DNA of 64,000 nt from Oscillibacter valericigenes (lineage in GTDB: Bacteria; Bacillota; Clostridia; Oscillospirales; Oscillospiraceae): assembly GCF_021531435.1 (NCBI RefSeq), contig NZ_JAFBIS010000006.1:61147-125146 (forward strand), read 5' to 3'. Below the pieces are notes generated by a model. The model worked only from the letters and a program-made list of their open reading frames with translations. It did not search any database and was not told where the DNA came from. A program made the position numbers and the translations under genes. This document shows positions 15,775-24,020 of this stretch, one piece after another; within the stretch, counting starts at the first letter, position 1; each line of letters opens with the position of its first letter.

Positions 15775-16095
15775 ATGGCCCGGGAGAAATTTCAGACTTT
15801 GACGGAGCAGATGTTCTACATCCTGCTGTGCCTGCGGCGGGAGCAGTGCGGCGCGGACATCATGGCACGGGTGGCGGAGCTGACCTGTGGCCGGGTATCC
15901 GTGGGCCCCGGCACGCTGTATAACCTGCTGGAGAGCTTTGTCCAGGTGGGCTACATCATCGAGACAAAGGTGGAGGGCCGGAAGCGGAGCTACCGCATCA
16001 CAGAGGCGGGTCAAAAGGCCCTGGAGGACGAATACCGCCGCCTGCGAACGCTGGCAGCGGACTACGAAGCGCAGACAGGAGGTACGGACGCATGA
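15775..16095 (+). CDS. PadR-family transcriptional regulator
   Basis: A 106-residue winged-helix repressor of the PadR-s2 type: residues 8-80 form the winged helix with LTEQMFYILLCLRREQCGADI and the recognition region VSVGPGTLYNLLESFVQVGYI, followed by a short C-terminal dimer helix. PadR proteins of this size often control adjacent membrane proteins or transporters and respond to small molecules. It overlaps the first DUF2812 gene by ATGA, so it is coexpressed with its probable targets. A strong ribosome site (AAGGGAGGG) and an operator-bearing promoter precede it. Confidence 0.94.
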   Translation: MAREKFQTLTEQMFYILLCLRREQCGADIMARVAELTCGRVSVGPGTLYNLLESFVQVGYIIETKVEGRKRSYRITEAGQKALEDEYRRLRTLAADYEAQTGGTDA

Positions 16096-17501
16096 AAAAC
16101 ACGAAACGGGAATGGATGCCCCTGTACAGCTATTTGGACCGGACCGCCATCACCGCCCATCTCTCAGACATGGCCGCCCAGGGCTGGATGCTGGAAAATA
16201 TCGGCGGGTGGAGCTGGCGCTACCGCCGGGCGGAGCCGAAGAAGCTGCGGTTCGCCCTCGTCTTTTTCCCCGCCTCCCAGTTTGACCCACAGCCCACGGA
16301 GGGGCTGGAGACCTACCGGGACTACTGCGCCGCCGCTGGCTGGCACCTGGCGGCAGAGTCCGCCCAGGTACAGATTTTTTACACCGAGGAGGAAGCCGCC
16401 GTCCCCATTGAGACGGACCCGGCGGTGGAGCTCGCCAATATCCGGCGGTGCGTGAAGCGGGGCTTTGTCGGCAGCTATTGGGTGCTGCTGGCCCTGTCCC
16501 TGTTCCAAATCCTTTTTCAGTGCTATCAAATCTGGACGGACCCCGTGGACACCCTGTCCAGCACCGCCAGCCTCTCCGCCGTTTTGAACTGGCTGCCTCT
16601 GGACGTGCTCATCGTCGCGGAGCTGACCCGATACTACCGCTGGCTGCGGAAAGCCCGGACAGCGGCGGAGGCAGGCTCCCCCCTGCCGGACCTGCGGAGC
16701 ATGCGGTGGCTGAATATCCTGGTGATGGTGTGGTCCTGCGTCATCGTCCTGTGGCTGCTGGCCTCCTATTGGAGTTCCCGGGGCATGTTCCTGCTGATGG
16801 CGGGGATGCTCCTCTACATGGGTCTCATTCTCCTGCTGTCCTTCGCCGCCAAGGATGCCATGAAGCGCCTGAAAGCCCCCCGCTGGGCAAACATTGCCGT
16901 CACCTACGGCATCATCATCGCCCTGACCGTGGGCGGCATGGCGGGCGTGATGGCCCTGGTTTTCCGCAATTCCGGCTCCGGCTGGCTGGAGGACCACCCG
17001 CCGGCGGAGACCTACGAATACCATGGCTGGACCTGGTCGGTCTACCATGACGACATCCCCCTGCGCATTGAGGACCTGACGGAGACGGACTATGACCGCT
17101 GGTCCACCGAGGCCCGCGTGAACAGTTCCTTCCTGCTGACCCAAGGGATCTACTCCCAGCGCCCCCGGATGGATGAGTCCAGGGACCTGCCCGACCTGGA
17201 ATACGAGACCGTCACCGTAAAGGCCGGGTTCCTCTATGATTTGTGCAAAAAGGACTTCCTCTCCTGGGTGGAGCGGCACAACAAGGAGCTCCCCCGGGAG
17301 AATTGGGACGAATACCGCCTCATCGACGCCCCCGCCTGGGACACGGACGAGGTCTACCGGCTCTACTATGCCGGAGAGCCCTCCAACCAATTCCTGGTCT
17401 GCTGGCCGGACCGCATGGCGGAGGTGCAGTTCGACTGGGACTGGACCGTCACGGAGGACATGATGTCCACCGCCGCCGAAGCCCTGAGAGGAGGCGACTG
17501 A
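16092..17501 (+). CDS. DUF2812 membrane protein, copy 1
   Basis: A 469-residue protein with an N-terminal DUF2812 domain (about 10-115), including the conserved AAQGWMLENIGGWSWRYRR pattern and the DYCAAAGWHLAA block, then four or more membrane helices (about 130-290) and a C-terminal extracytoplasmic domain of about 170 residues. DUF2812 genes regularly follow a PadR regulator in Firmicutes; the function is unknown. The next gene is a paralogue of similar length and architecture. The coupling to padR suggests an induced membrane response. Confidence 0.85.
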   Translation: MKNTKREWMPLYSYLDRTAITAHLSDMAAQGWMLENIGGWSWRYRRAEPKKLRFALVFFPASQFDPQPTEGLETYRDYCAAAGWHLAAESAQVQIFYTEEEAAVPIETDPAVELANIRRCVKRGFVGSYWVLLALSLFQILFQCYQIWTDPVDTLSSTASLSAVLNWLPLDVLIVAELTRYYRWLRKARTAAEAGSPLPDLRSMRWLNILVMVWSCVIVLWLLASYWSSRGMFLLMAGMLLYMGLILLLSFAAKDAMKRLKAPRWANIAVTYGIIIALTVGGMAGVMALVFRNSGSGWLEDHPPAETYEYHGWTWSVYHDDIPLRIEDLTETDYDRWSTEARVNSSFLLTQGIYSQRPRMDESRDLPDLEYETVTVKAGFLYDLCKKDFLSWVERHNKELPRENWDEYRLIDAPAWDTDEVYRLYYAGEPSNQFLVCWPDRMAEVQFDWDWTVTEDMMSTAAEALRGGD

Positions 17502-17504
17502 GCC

Positions 17505-18887
17505 ATGCTGCGCAAGAAACGGGAGTACATTCTTTACTCCTTCTACGACCGCACCGGCATGGAAAGCCATCTGGAGCAGATGGCCGCCAGGGGCTGGATG
17601 GTGGAGAAAATGGGCCGCTTTTTCTGGACCTACCACCGGGCAAAGCCGAAGGCGGTGCACTTCTCTGTCATCTACTTCGCCCCCGCCTCAGAGTTCGACT
17701 GCGGCCCCGGTGAGGAACAGCAGACCTTCCAGGACTACTGCGCCGAAGCGGGCTGGACGCTGGCTGCCAGCTGGTCCCAGATGCTGATTTTCTCCAGCGA
17801 AGCGGAAGCCCCCACCCCCATCGAGACCGACGCCGCGGTGCAGGTGGAGGCCGTCCACCGGGCCATGAAGAAAAACTTTCTCATCAGCTACGGCATCCTG
17901 CTGGCGCTGTCCCTGTTCCAGCTGATTCGGGAGCTGCCGGACTTCTGGCGCCATCCAACGGACAGCCTGGCCAATCCCGGCTTCCTGAGTACGCTGGCCC
18001 TCTGGCCCCTGGTGAGCCTGCTCTGTGCGGTGGAAATTGCCTCCTACTTCCTCTGGCGCCGTAAAGCCCGGCGAATCGCGGACGAGGAAGGCCGCTTCAC
18101 TCCCACCCAGGACCACCGGCGTCTGCGGCTGACCTTTGAGCTGCTGTCGGACGCCTGTCTGCTCTCCCTGTTCTTTTCTGTCAGCCCCCGGATAGCCCTT
18201 CTTCTGGTCATCGTCCTTGTGGTTGTCGTTGCTTTGCAAGGGCTGCTGGCGGGGCTGCGGTATCTCCTACGGCGCACCGGCTGGACCACGGAGGTCAACC
18301 GTCTCGTGACGCAAATTCTCAGCTTCCTGGTGGCTCTGGCGATCATTCTGGGTGTAAACCGGGGCGCCGTTCGTCTGGTACAGGACGAGCCGTGGCGGGA
18401 GACCTACACCTGGCAGGGCGGCGAGTACGACGTCCATCCCATTGACCTGCCCCTGACGCTGGAAGACCTGACGGGCGAAAGCTACGAACACGTCTCACGG
18501 GACCTGATAGAGACCCGGACATATTTTCTCTCCCGTCTGAACTGCCGGGAGGTCGTCGGCCAGCCGCAGGTCACGCTGAGCTACACCGTCACGGACATCC
18601 GCCGCCCCTGGCTGCGGGACACGGTCATCCAGGACTACCTGGAAAATACCGACCTGGTGGGCTACATCAGCACCCACAAGCTCACGATCCACCGGAGCTG
18701 GGAGCCGGAGGACCCCACCGCCTGGGGCGCCGACGCCGCCTACCGCCGGTACTTTGGCAGCGAGCATGCTCCCTCCGGTGATTTCCTTCTCCTCTACGGC
18801 GACCGTATCGTGGAGTTCGAGCCAAATCGGGAGCTCACCGACGCCCAGCGGGCCGTTGTGGGAAAAAAGCTGGCGCCCCATACATGA
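17505..18887 (+). CDS. DUF2812 membrane protein, copy 2
   Basis: A 460-residue paralogue of the preceding gene, starting three bases after its stop. It repeats the same order: DUF2812 domain with AARGWMVEKMGRFFWTYHR and DYCAEAGWTLAA, about four membrane helices between residues 125 and 295, and a C-terminal extracytoplasmic domain with LTLEDLTGESYEHVS mirroring the LRIEDLTETDYDRWS of copy 1. Divergence is considerable, so the duplication is old and both copies are intact. Function is unknown; two similar membrane subunits could form a heteromer. Confidence 0.85.
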   Translation: MLRKKREYILYSFYDRTGMESHLEQMAARGWMVEKMGRFFWTYHRAKPKAVHFSVIYFAPASEFDCGPGEEQQTFQDYCAEAGWTLAASWSQMLIFSSEAEAPTPIETDAAVQVEAVHRAMKKNFLISYGILLALSLFQLIRELPDFWRHPTDSLANPGFLSTLALWPLVSLLCAVEIASYFLWRRKARRIADEEGRFTPTQDHRRLRLTFELLSDACLLSLFFSVSPRIALLLVIVLVVVVALQGLLAGLRYLLRRTGWTTEVNRLVTQILSFLVALAIILGVNRGAVRLVQDEPWRETYTWQGGEYDVHPIDLPLTLEDLTGESYEHVSRDLIETRTYFLSRLNCREVVGQPQVTLSYTVTDIRRPWLRDTVIQDYLENTDLVGYISTHKLTIHRSWEPEDPTAWGADAAYRRYFGSEHAPSGDFLLLYGDRIVEFEPNRELTDAQRAVVGKKLAPHT

Positions 18888-18918
18888 AAAAGGAGAGGCT
18901 TCCGCCTCTCCTTTTTTG
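18887..18918. terminator. bidirectional terminator, DUF2812/spo0A
   Basis: AAAAAGGAGAGGC, four-base loop TTCC, complement, then six T residues; between convergent stops. Confidence 0.9.
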
Positions 18919-18926
18919 ATATGCAC

Positions 18927-19691
18927 TTAGATGGTCAATCCCCGGCCGTTCTTCTGCTCCAGCACCAGCCGGTCGGCGATCATGGCGATGAACTCCGAGT
19001 TGGTGGGCTTGCCCTTGGTGTTGCTGACCGTGTAGCCAAAATACTTCTGCAGCGTCTCCAGGTCGCCCCGGTCCCAGGCCACCTCGATTGCGTGGCGGAT
19101 AGCCCGCTCCACCCGGGAGGGCGTGGTGCCGAACCGCTTGGCCACCGCCGGATACAGCACCTTCGTCACGGCGTTGATGACCTCCATATCGTCCACGGCG
19201 ATCATAATGGCCTCCCGCAGATACTGGTAGCCCTTGATATGGGCGGGCACGCCGATTTCATGGATGACGGAGGTGACCAGGTTTTTTAATGCCGCGGTCC
19301 GCTCCTCCGGCGTGGTGGGCTGGTCAAACACATTTCTCATCTGGTCCAGCAGTGTTCCGATCTCACAGGGCTTGGGCATGAAATAGCTGACACCCAGCGC
19401 CATGGCGTCGCTCACCACCCGGTCGGTGCAGAAAGCGGAGGTGATGACCACCTTCGGCAGAGGCCCCTGCTCCTGCGCCTGCCGCAGCAGCGTCAGGCCG
19501 TCCATTCCGGGAAGCATCAAGTCCAGCACCAGCAGATCAGGTCTGCGCTGTGTTAAAACCGACAGCGCTTCCGCGCCGTCCCCCACAGAACCCACCACTG
19601 TAAATTCTTCTGATCTCTCTATCTCTTCCCGCAGCATGGTGCGGAATTCTTCGTTAGCATCAGCCAGTAAAACAGTTTTCCTTTTGTCCAT
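18927..19691 (-). CDS. spo0A: Spo0A, master regulator of sporulation
   Basis: A 254-residue response regulator that, when phosphorylated, commits the cell to sporulation. The receiver has D11, phospho-acceptor D57 in [10 protein letters not shown] and the lysine in MPKPCE; the C-terminal Spo0A domain (about 140-250) includes [19 protein letters not shown] and the DNA-recognition helix [15 protein letters not shown]. Length is family-typical (255-270). In Bacillus and most Clostridia spo0A directly follows spoIVB; here a NUDIX gene lies between. A tentative 0A-box lies in the upstream region. Confidence 0.98.
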   Translation of the reverse strand: MDKRKTVLLADANEEFRTMLREEIERSEEFTVVGSVGDGAEALSVLTQRRPDLLVLDLMLPGMDGLTLLRQAQEQGPLPKVVITSAFCTDRVVSDAMALGVSYFMPKPCEIGTLLDQMRNVFDQPTTPEERTAALKNLVTSVIHEIGVPAHIKGYQYLREAIMIAVDDMEVINAVTKVLYPAVAKRFGTTPSRVERAIRHAIEVAWDRGDLETLQKYFGYTVSNTKGKPTNSEFIAMIADRLVLEQKNGRGLTI

Positions 19692-19758
19692 GTTACCCTG
19701 CCTTTCCGTATTTTCCGCATTGTGACGGATTCGTGACCCTTCACATCCGCTTTCCTAT

Positions 19759-19787
19759 AAATTAGCATAAATTTACAGTTTTTTCAA
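19759..19787 (-). promoter_or_regulatory. possible spo0A promoter
   Basis: Minus-strand -35 TTGAAA (19782-19787) and -10 TAATTT (19759-19764), 17-base spacer, about 65 bases before the spo0A start. The hexamers are weak matches. Confidence 0.35.
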
Positions 19788-19817
19788 TATGGGACTGTAA
19801 ATAAATCCCAAGAATCC

Positions 19818-19824
19818 TTCGACA
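19818..19824 (-). promoter_or_regulatory. possible 0A-box
   Basis: The minus strand reads TGTCGAA, the core of the Spo0A site TTTGTCRAA, about 30 bases upstream of the suggested spo0A -35. A seven-base match can arise by chance. Confidence 0.3.
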
Positions 19825-19876
19825 CTTTTCAAACGAATCGTCTGTTTTTTATCATTTTTGGAACTTTTTCGGTCAA

Positions 19877-20455
19877 TTACTGCAGATTCATCGGCGGGAA
19901 TGCCGACAGCTTGGCGTTGAGCTTCCGGTAGATGCGCTCCCGCATCCAGGGCTCCGAGGACACCGCCGGCGCGTCCGCCAGGGCGAACCAGCCCACCCGG
20001 CTGTTCTCCTCCGGCCGGCACCGTACCGGCGACGCCGGATCGCCCTCCAGAAGATAGGTCACGTTCAGGTGCAGATGGCTGGGCACATAGACGCCCCGCT
20101 TTTCGTGGCCGTCCACCGTCAGGATCTCCACAGAGTAGACCCGCTCCGATACAGGCCGCACAGCCTCCAGTCCGCTCTCTTCCCGCGTCTCCCGCAGCGC
20201 CACGGCCAGCAGGTCCCGCTCTCCGTCGGCGTGGCCGCCCAGCCACGCCCAGGAGTCGTAGAGGTTGTGATAGGCCAGCAGCACCCGCTGCCGGTCGGGG
20301 CTGACCACCCAGGCAGACGATGTCAGGTGGGCCGACAGATTTTCCCGGCCATACAGCTCCTCGCCGCTTTTCAGCCGCCGCAGGATCTCCGCCCGGTCCC
20401 GCTCCTCTTGCTCGTTCCAGGGCTGATACCGCTCCAGCTCCTCCATCAGCTCCAT
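19877..20455 (-). CDS. NUDIX hydrolase
   Basis: A 192-residue hydrolase with a complete NUDIX box, GGHADGERDLLAVALRETREESGL, matching Gx5Ex7REUxEExGU with the metal-binding glutamates in REESGL. The N-terminal 40 residues before the domain are helical and acidic. Substrates of such enzymes are nucleoside diphosphates linked to another moiety; none can be named here. The ATG at 20455 is preferred over an adjacent GTG because GGAGG is then eight bases away. It has its own promoter and lies between spoIVB and spo0A, where most Firmicutes have no gene. Confidence 0.9.
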   Translation of the reverse strand: MELMEELERYQPWNEQEERDRAEILRRLKSGEELYGRENLSAHLTSSAWVVSPDRQRVLLAYHNLYDSWAWLGGHADGERDLLAVALRETREESGLEAVRPVSERVYSVEILTVDGHEKRGVYVPSHLHLNVTYLLEGDPASPVRCRPEENSRVGWFALADAPAVSSEPWMRERIYRKLNAKLSAFPPMNLQ

Positions 20456-20499
20456 CACAGCTGCCTCCTTTCGGCACGGGTCATTTATTTCTTAATTTG

Positions 20500-20528
20500 A
20501 TTATATATAGTATCCGCACATTTGTCCA
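20500..20528 (-). promoter_or_regulatory. promoter of the NUDIX gene
   Basis: Minus-strand -35 TGGACA (20523-20528), 17-base spacer, -10 TATAAT (20500-20505), followed by an AAAGGAGG ribosome site. Confidence 0.6.
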
Positions 20529-20570
20529 CAAAAAGGAGCGGGCGGAGGTTTCTCCGCCCGTTCCTTTTTG
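20529..20570 (-). terminator. terminator after spoIVB
   Basis: AAAAAGGA-CGGGCGGAG, loop GTTT, then the complementary arm ending CCTTTTT; five bases after the spoIVB stop on the minus strand. Confidence 0.88.
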
Positions 20571-20574
20571 CGAT

Positions 20575-21576
20575 TTATGATGCTTTCAGCATAGTTTCGA
20601 TGGAAATTCCATATCCTTTAGTCGGATCGTTCAATAAAACGTGAGTCACGGCGCCCACCAGCTTCCCGTTCTGCAAAATGGGGCTGCCGCTCATTCCCTG
20701 CACGATGCCGCCCGTGGCTTCAATCAGTTCCGGGTCGGTGACGGAGAGTACCATATCCCGTCCGTCCCTGGAATTCGGCACGGTTTTCAAAATTTCAACG
20801 GTGTACTCCCGCACCTCGTCCCCCCGGATGTTGGAGCGGATGACGGCCGCGCCGGTCTCCGGCTCGCCTGTGGGCACCGCCTGGGCCTGGGCCGGGGCGT
20901 AGTCCCCATCCAGCGTGCCGAACACGCCGCTGGCGGTGTTGGCGTACAGGTCTCCCAAATCGCCTGTCAGATCAAAGTCGCCCCGCAGCTCCCCGGCGGA
21001 GCCCGCCTCGCCCTTTTTCACCGCTTTGACCGTAGAGGGCAGGATGGAGCCATTGGAAAACGGCATGAGCTGGGCGGTGTCCACATCGGTGATGCCGTGG
21101 CCCAGAGCGCCGAAGGTGGCGGTGGCCGGGTCATAATAGGTCATGGTGCCGATGCCCGCCATGCTGTCCCGGATCCAGGCGCCGATGCAGTAGACGCCCT
21201 GGTCATTCCGCTCCGGCTCCACGGACAGCGTCACGCTGTTCCCGTTCCGCCGCACCTCCAGCTCCGCGGTGCCGCCGCAGGTCTGCAGAAGGGACTGAAA
21301 CTGCTCCGAGGAGGTGACGGTGCTGCCGCCGCACTGGATGATGACGTCTCCGGTCCGCAGCCCGCAGGTCCTGGCCGGGGTGCCGCCGTCGGAGAGCTTG
21401 ACCACCACTACGCCCTTGGAAAACAGCTTGATGCCCACGGTGTGCCCCACCGGGACCAGCATCCTGGGCGTCACTTCAGCGGCCATGGCCACACTTGCGG
21501 AGCACGCCAGAAGCGCGGCGAGGCAGGCTGTTCCAAACCGCAGGAGCCGTTTCGCCATTTGCGATGTTCCATACAA
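20575..21576 (-). CDS. spoIVB: SpoIVB, PDZ serine peptidase of the sigma-K checkpoint
   Basis: About 333 residues. SpoIVB is secreted from the forespore into the intermembrane space and triggers pro-sigma-K processing in the mother cell. The N-terminus has a signal/anchor segment ending in SVAMA, then a PDZ domain (about 50-125) with GGTPARTCGLRTGDVIIQCGG, and the S55 peptidase domain with GALGHGITD (histidine) and GMSGSPI (serine nucleophile). The start is uncertain: a GTG at 21588 abuts the AAAGGAG ribosome site, so I prefer the TTG at 21576, with an ATG at 21558 as alternative. The order spoIVB then spo0A is the conserved Firmicutes order, interrupted by the NUDIX gene. Confidence 0.95.
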   Translation of the reverse strand: MYGTSQMAKRLLRFGTACLAALLACSASVAMAAEVTPRMLVPVGHTVGIKLFSKGVVVVKLSDGGTPARTCGLRTGDVIIQCGGSTVTSSEQFQSLLQTCGGTAELEVRRNGNSVTLSVEPERNDQGVYCIGAWIRDSMAGIGTMTYYDPATATFGALGHGITDVDTAQLMPFSNGSILPSTVKAVKKGEAGSAGELRGDFDLTGDLGDLYANTASGVFGTLDGDYAPAQAQAVPTGEPETGAAVIRSNIRGDEVREYTVEILKTVPNSRDGRDMVLSVTDPELIEATGGIVQGMSGSPILQNGKLVGAVTHVLLNDPTKGYGISIETMLKAS

Positions 21577-21613
21577 TCCGAAAAACACTCCTTTCTGAAA
21601 AAAAATGACAAAC

Positions 21614-21630
21614 TGCCGGATGTTCCGGCA
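21614..21630 (-). terminator. hairpin with T-tract just upstream of spoIVB
   Basis: On the minus strand TGCCGGA, loop ACA, TCCGGCA, then GTTTGTCA and eight T residues, ending about ten bases before the spoIVB ribosome site. It could be an upstream terminator or an attenuator. Confidence 0.5.
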
Positions 21631-21726
21631 TGATTATCTTCTGCGAAACGGCGGCGGACACACCCAGCAAAATGCGGCAGCGCCGCCATGGTTCCCATTG
21701 CCTTTGCCGTGATACGGGAAAAAATA

Positions 21727-21758
21727 AAAGACCCGCAGGCAAAAGCCTGCGGGTCTTT
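21727..21758 (-). terminator. terminator of the dcw cluster after ftsZ
   Basis: AAAGACCCGCAGGC, loop AAAA (TTTT on the minus strand), then the complement GCCTGCGGGTCTTT. It follows the ftsZ stop. Confidence 0.88.
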
Positions 21759-21771
21759 CCAGTTTTTACAA

Positions 21772-22887
21772 TCAGTCGCGCTTGTTGAAAATTTTGAAAA
21801 TATCATCGAAGGGGTCGCTCTCCTCCTCGGGCTTGGGCACGTCCTCTTCCTTCAAGGGCTGGGGCGCGGGTGCGGAAGCAGCCGTCTCCGCCGCCTGGGC
21901 CGCGGCCCTGGGCGCGGGCGTTTCGCCGGGAGCCTTGTCAAAGCCGGTGGCGATGACCGTCACGCGGATCTCGTCGTCCAGCGTCTCGTCGAAGGTGGCG
22001 CCAAAGATGGTGAGGGCGTCGGGATGGACAGCCTGCTGCACCAGGCTGGCGGCCTGCTCGACCTCCTCCAGGCCGATGTCCATGGAACCGGTGACGTTGA
22101 TGAGCACGCCCTTGGCGCCCTCGATGGAGGTCTCCAGCAGGGGGCTGGAAATGGCCATCTTGGCGGCCTCCTCGGCCTTGCCCTTGCCGGCGGCCCGGCC
22201 AACGCCCATGTGGGCCATGCCCGCGTTCTTCATAATGGCGGTGACGTCGGCAAAGTCCAGGTTGATGAAGCCGGTGTCCCGGATCAGGTCGGAGATGGAC
22301 TGCACCGCCTGGCGCAGCACATCGTCGGCAATTTCAAACGCGTTGGCAAAGGTGATCTTCTGGTCGGTGGCGTGCTTGAGGCGCTCGTTGGGGATGATGA
22401 CGAGAGAGTCCACCTTTCCCTCCAGCTCGGCGATGCCCGCCTCGGCCTGCTGCATCCTGCGGCGGCCCTCAAAGCCGAAGGGCTTGGTCACGACAGCAAC
22501 CGTCAGGATGTCCATTTCCTTAGCGATCTCCGCCACGATGGGTGCGCCGCCGGTGCCGGTGCCGCCGCCCATGCCGGCGGTGATGAACACCATGTCAGTG
22601 TTCTCCAGCGCCTTCGCGATCTGGTTGCGGCTCTCCTCGGCGGACTTGCGGCCCACCTCAGGGTCGGAGCCGGCGCCCTGGCCGTGGGTCAGCTTCTCGC
22701 CGATCTGAATTTTATATGTAGCGCTGGACACGTTCAGGGCCTGTTTGTCGGTATTCACCGCCACGAAGTCCACACCCTTCGTGCCGGAGCGGACCATGCG
22801 GTTGACCACGTTGTTGCCGCCGCCGCCAACGCCGATGACTTTGATATTAACAACGGTATCGGGACCGGTTTCCAATCCAAATGCCAT
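21772..22887 (-). CDS. ftsZ: FtsZ, cell division GTPase
   Basis: A 371-residue tubulin homologue that polymerises into the division ring. The GTP-binding signature [10 protein letters not shown] lies near residue 105, with [17 protein letters not shown] at the N-terminus and a conserved T7-loop region ([10 protein letters not shown]). A linker rich in alanine, proline and glutamate follows, and the C-terminal peptide [11 protein letters not shown] for partner binding closes the protein. The ATG at 22887 follows AGGAGG. It is the last gene of the dcw cluster, separated from divIB by an unusual 351-base region of hairpins. ftsA, usually just before ftsZ, is absent. Confidence 0.98.
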   Translation of the reverse strand: MAFGLETGPDTVVNIKVIGVGGGGNNVVNRMVRSGTKGVDFVAVNTDKQALNVSSATYKIQIGEKLTHGQGAGSDPEVGRKSAEESRNQIAKALENTDMVFITAGMGGGTGTGGAPIVAEIAKEMDILTVAVVTKPFGFEGRRRMQQAEAGIAELEGKVDSLVIIPNERLKHATDQKITFANAFEIADDVLRQAVQSISDLIRDTGFINLDFADVTAIMKNAGMAHMGVGRAAGKGKAEEAAKMAISSPLLETSIEGAKGVLINVTGSMDIGLEEVEQAASLVQQAVHPDALTIFGATFDETLDDEIRVTVIATGFDKAPGETPAPRAAAQAAETAASAPAPQPLKEEDVPKPEEESDPFDDIFKIFNKRD

Positions 22888-23238
22888 AGTGGTGCCTCCT
22901 GCTATCATTTGTATGATACCGCGCGCTTTGCCGCAATATCCTGTATTCTATAAGGATTTAGTTTATACTAATTTTCAATAAAACAATAAAATTGTTTTAT
23001 TGGGCCGCATTTGCGGCCCAGCGGCAAAGCCGCTGAAAATGCCGTTCAATACTATTCTTTGCCGCTAAAGGCGGCATGGCGTATTATTATATAATACGCC
23101 ATGATAAAAATATTTTTCAATATTTTTATCAAAGATTAGTATTATTGTATGACACTTTTTTCTCCCGGTCAAGTGCCCCGTTGTGATTTCGTCTGAATTT
23201 TCGAAAAAAACAGGGATGCACCTGTTTTTCCCGCCGTG
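22888..23238 (-). repeat. 351-base hairpin-rich spacer between divIB and ftsZ
   Basis: No gene is visible. Six inverted repeats follow each other almost without gaps: 22976-23002 (12-bp perfect stem, three-base loop), 23001-23020 (TGGGCCGCA), 23019-23035 (CAGCGGC), 23060-23076 (TGCCGC), 23076-23102 (ATGGCGTATTAT, 12 bp perfect) and 23102-23131 (TGATAAAAATATT, 13 bp perfect). Neighbouring hairpins touch or share one or two bases. None is followed by a clear T-tract, so they do not look like simple terminators. The remaining 88 bases next to ftsZ should hold its leader. Confidence 0.8.
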
Positions 23239-24009
23239 TCAGCGGGTATCCTGGATAAAGTAAGTACGCCCGTCCTCCCGGCGCATATCAAAGGTGCCTT
23301 TCATATTGTCCTGGATCCTGCCGCTGTCCAGGGCGGCGTTCAGCATTTTCAGCTTGTAGGCGTAATCATCCCCATACAGCATTTCCACCGCAAAGCGTCC
23401 GGCGTAGTCCATGGCAATGCAGGCGGGGTCGTCCAGGCGGATGCCGTCCACCTCATCCAGCATTCCCGCGTCCTCCAGCGCCGCCAGCAGAGACAGCAGG
23501 CTCTCCTGCTGGTCCGCGAGCTCCGTGGCCAGGGCGATCCTGGTGCCCACGGAGGGCGCCAGCAGCATACAGCCGGAAATGATGCCGCAGTCCGTGGCTT
23601 CTCCGGCCGCCCGCTGCTCCACGATCTTCCCGCCGGGGCTGATGTACCAGGCATAGCCGTCCTGGATGACCGCCAGGGCGGTGCCGCACTCCTCCACCTC
23701 GATCAAAAGGGTGTCCGGCAGCTTGCGGTTGATGCGGATATGCTCGATATACGGCAGGGCCTCCACGATGTTGCTTGCCACGGTATTCTTGTTCAAAAGG
23801 TAGAGGTTGTCGCCGGCCGCCACTCCCGCGGCCTCCCGGACCTGCTGCTCCGTATAGCGCTGCTGCCCGGTGACGGCCACGGTGTCCACCCGGAAAAACA
23901 GCGTCAGCGCGGCGATGATGGCGCCGCAGATCACCAAAACAGACAGCAGCTTATAGAGGACACCAAAGTGCCCTCTCCGCCGCCGGTTGGATTTTCTGCG
24001 TCTTGCCAT
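23239..24009 (-). CDS. divIB: DivIB/FtsQ division protein
   Basis: A 256-residue bitopic protein of the divisome that bridges early and late division proteins. A basic cytoplasmic tail (MARRRKSNRRRR) precedes one membrane helix (about 20-42), then a POTRA domain starting FRVDTVAVTGQQRYTEQQVREA and the FtsQ/DivIB beta domain. The ATG at 24009 is chosen for its GGAG and for the basic start; the frame is open far upstream but lies inside murA. Only 11 bases separate it from the murA stop. Confidence 0.92.
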   Translation of the reverse strand: MARRRKSNRRRRGHFGVLYKLLSVLVICGAIIAALTLFFRVDTVAVTGQQRYTEQQVREAAGVAAGDNLYLLNKNTVASNIVEALPYIEHIRINRKLPDTLLIEVEECGTALAVIQDGYAWYISPGGKIVEQRAAGEATDCGIISGCMLLAPSVGTRIALATELADQQESLLSLLAALEDAGMLDEVDGIRLDDPACIAMDYAGRFAVEMLYGDDYAYKLKMLNAALDSGRIQDNMKGTFDMRREDGRTYFIQDTR

Positions 24010-24020
24010 GGTGTGTTCTC

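Noticed and set aside
16164..17660. 498-codon open frame opposite the DUF2812 genes
   Set aside because: It spans two real genes and their junction on the other strand, has histidine/glycine/proline-rich shadow composition and no ribosome site.
22976..23131. CRISPR array as an explanation for the repeated hairpins before ftsZ
   Set aside because: The stems differ in sequence, there are no unique spacers of constant length, and no cas genes are near.
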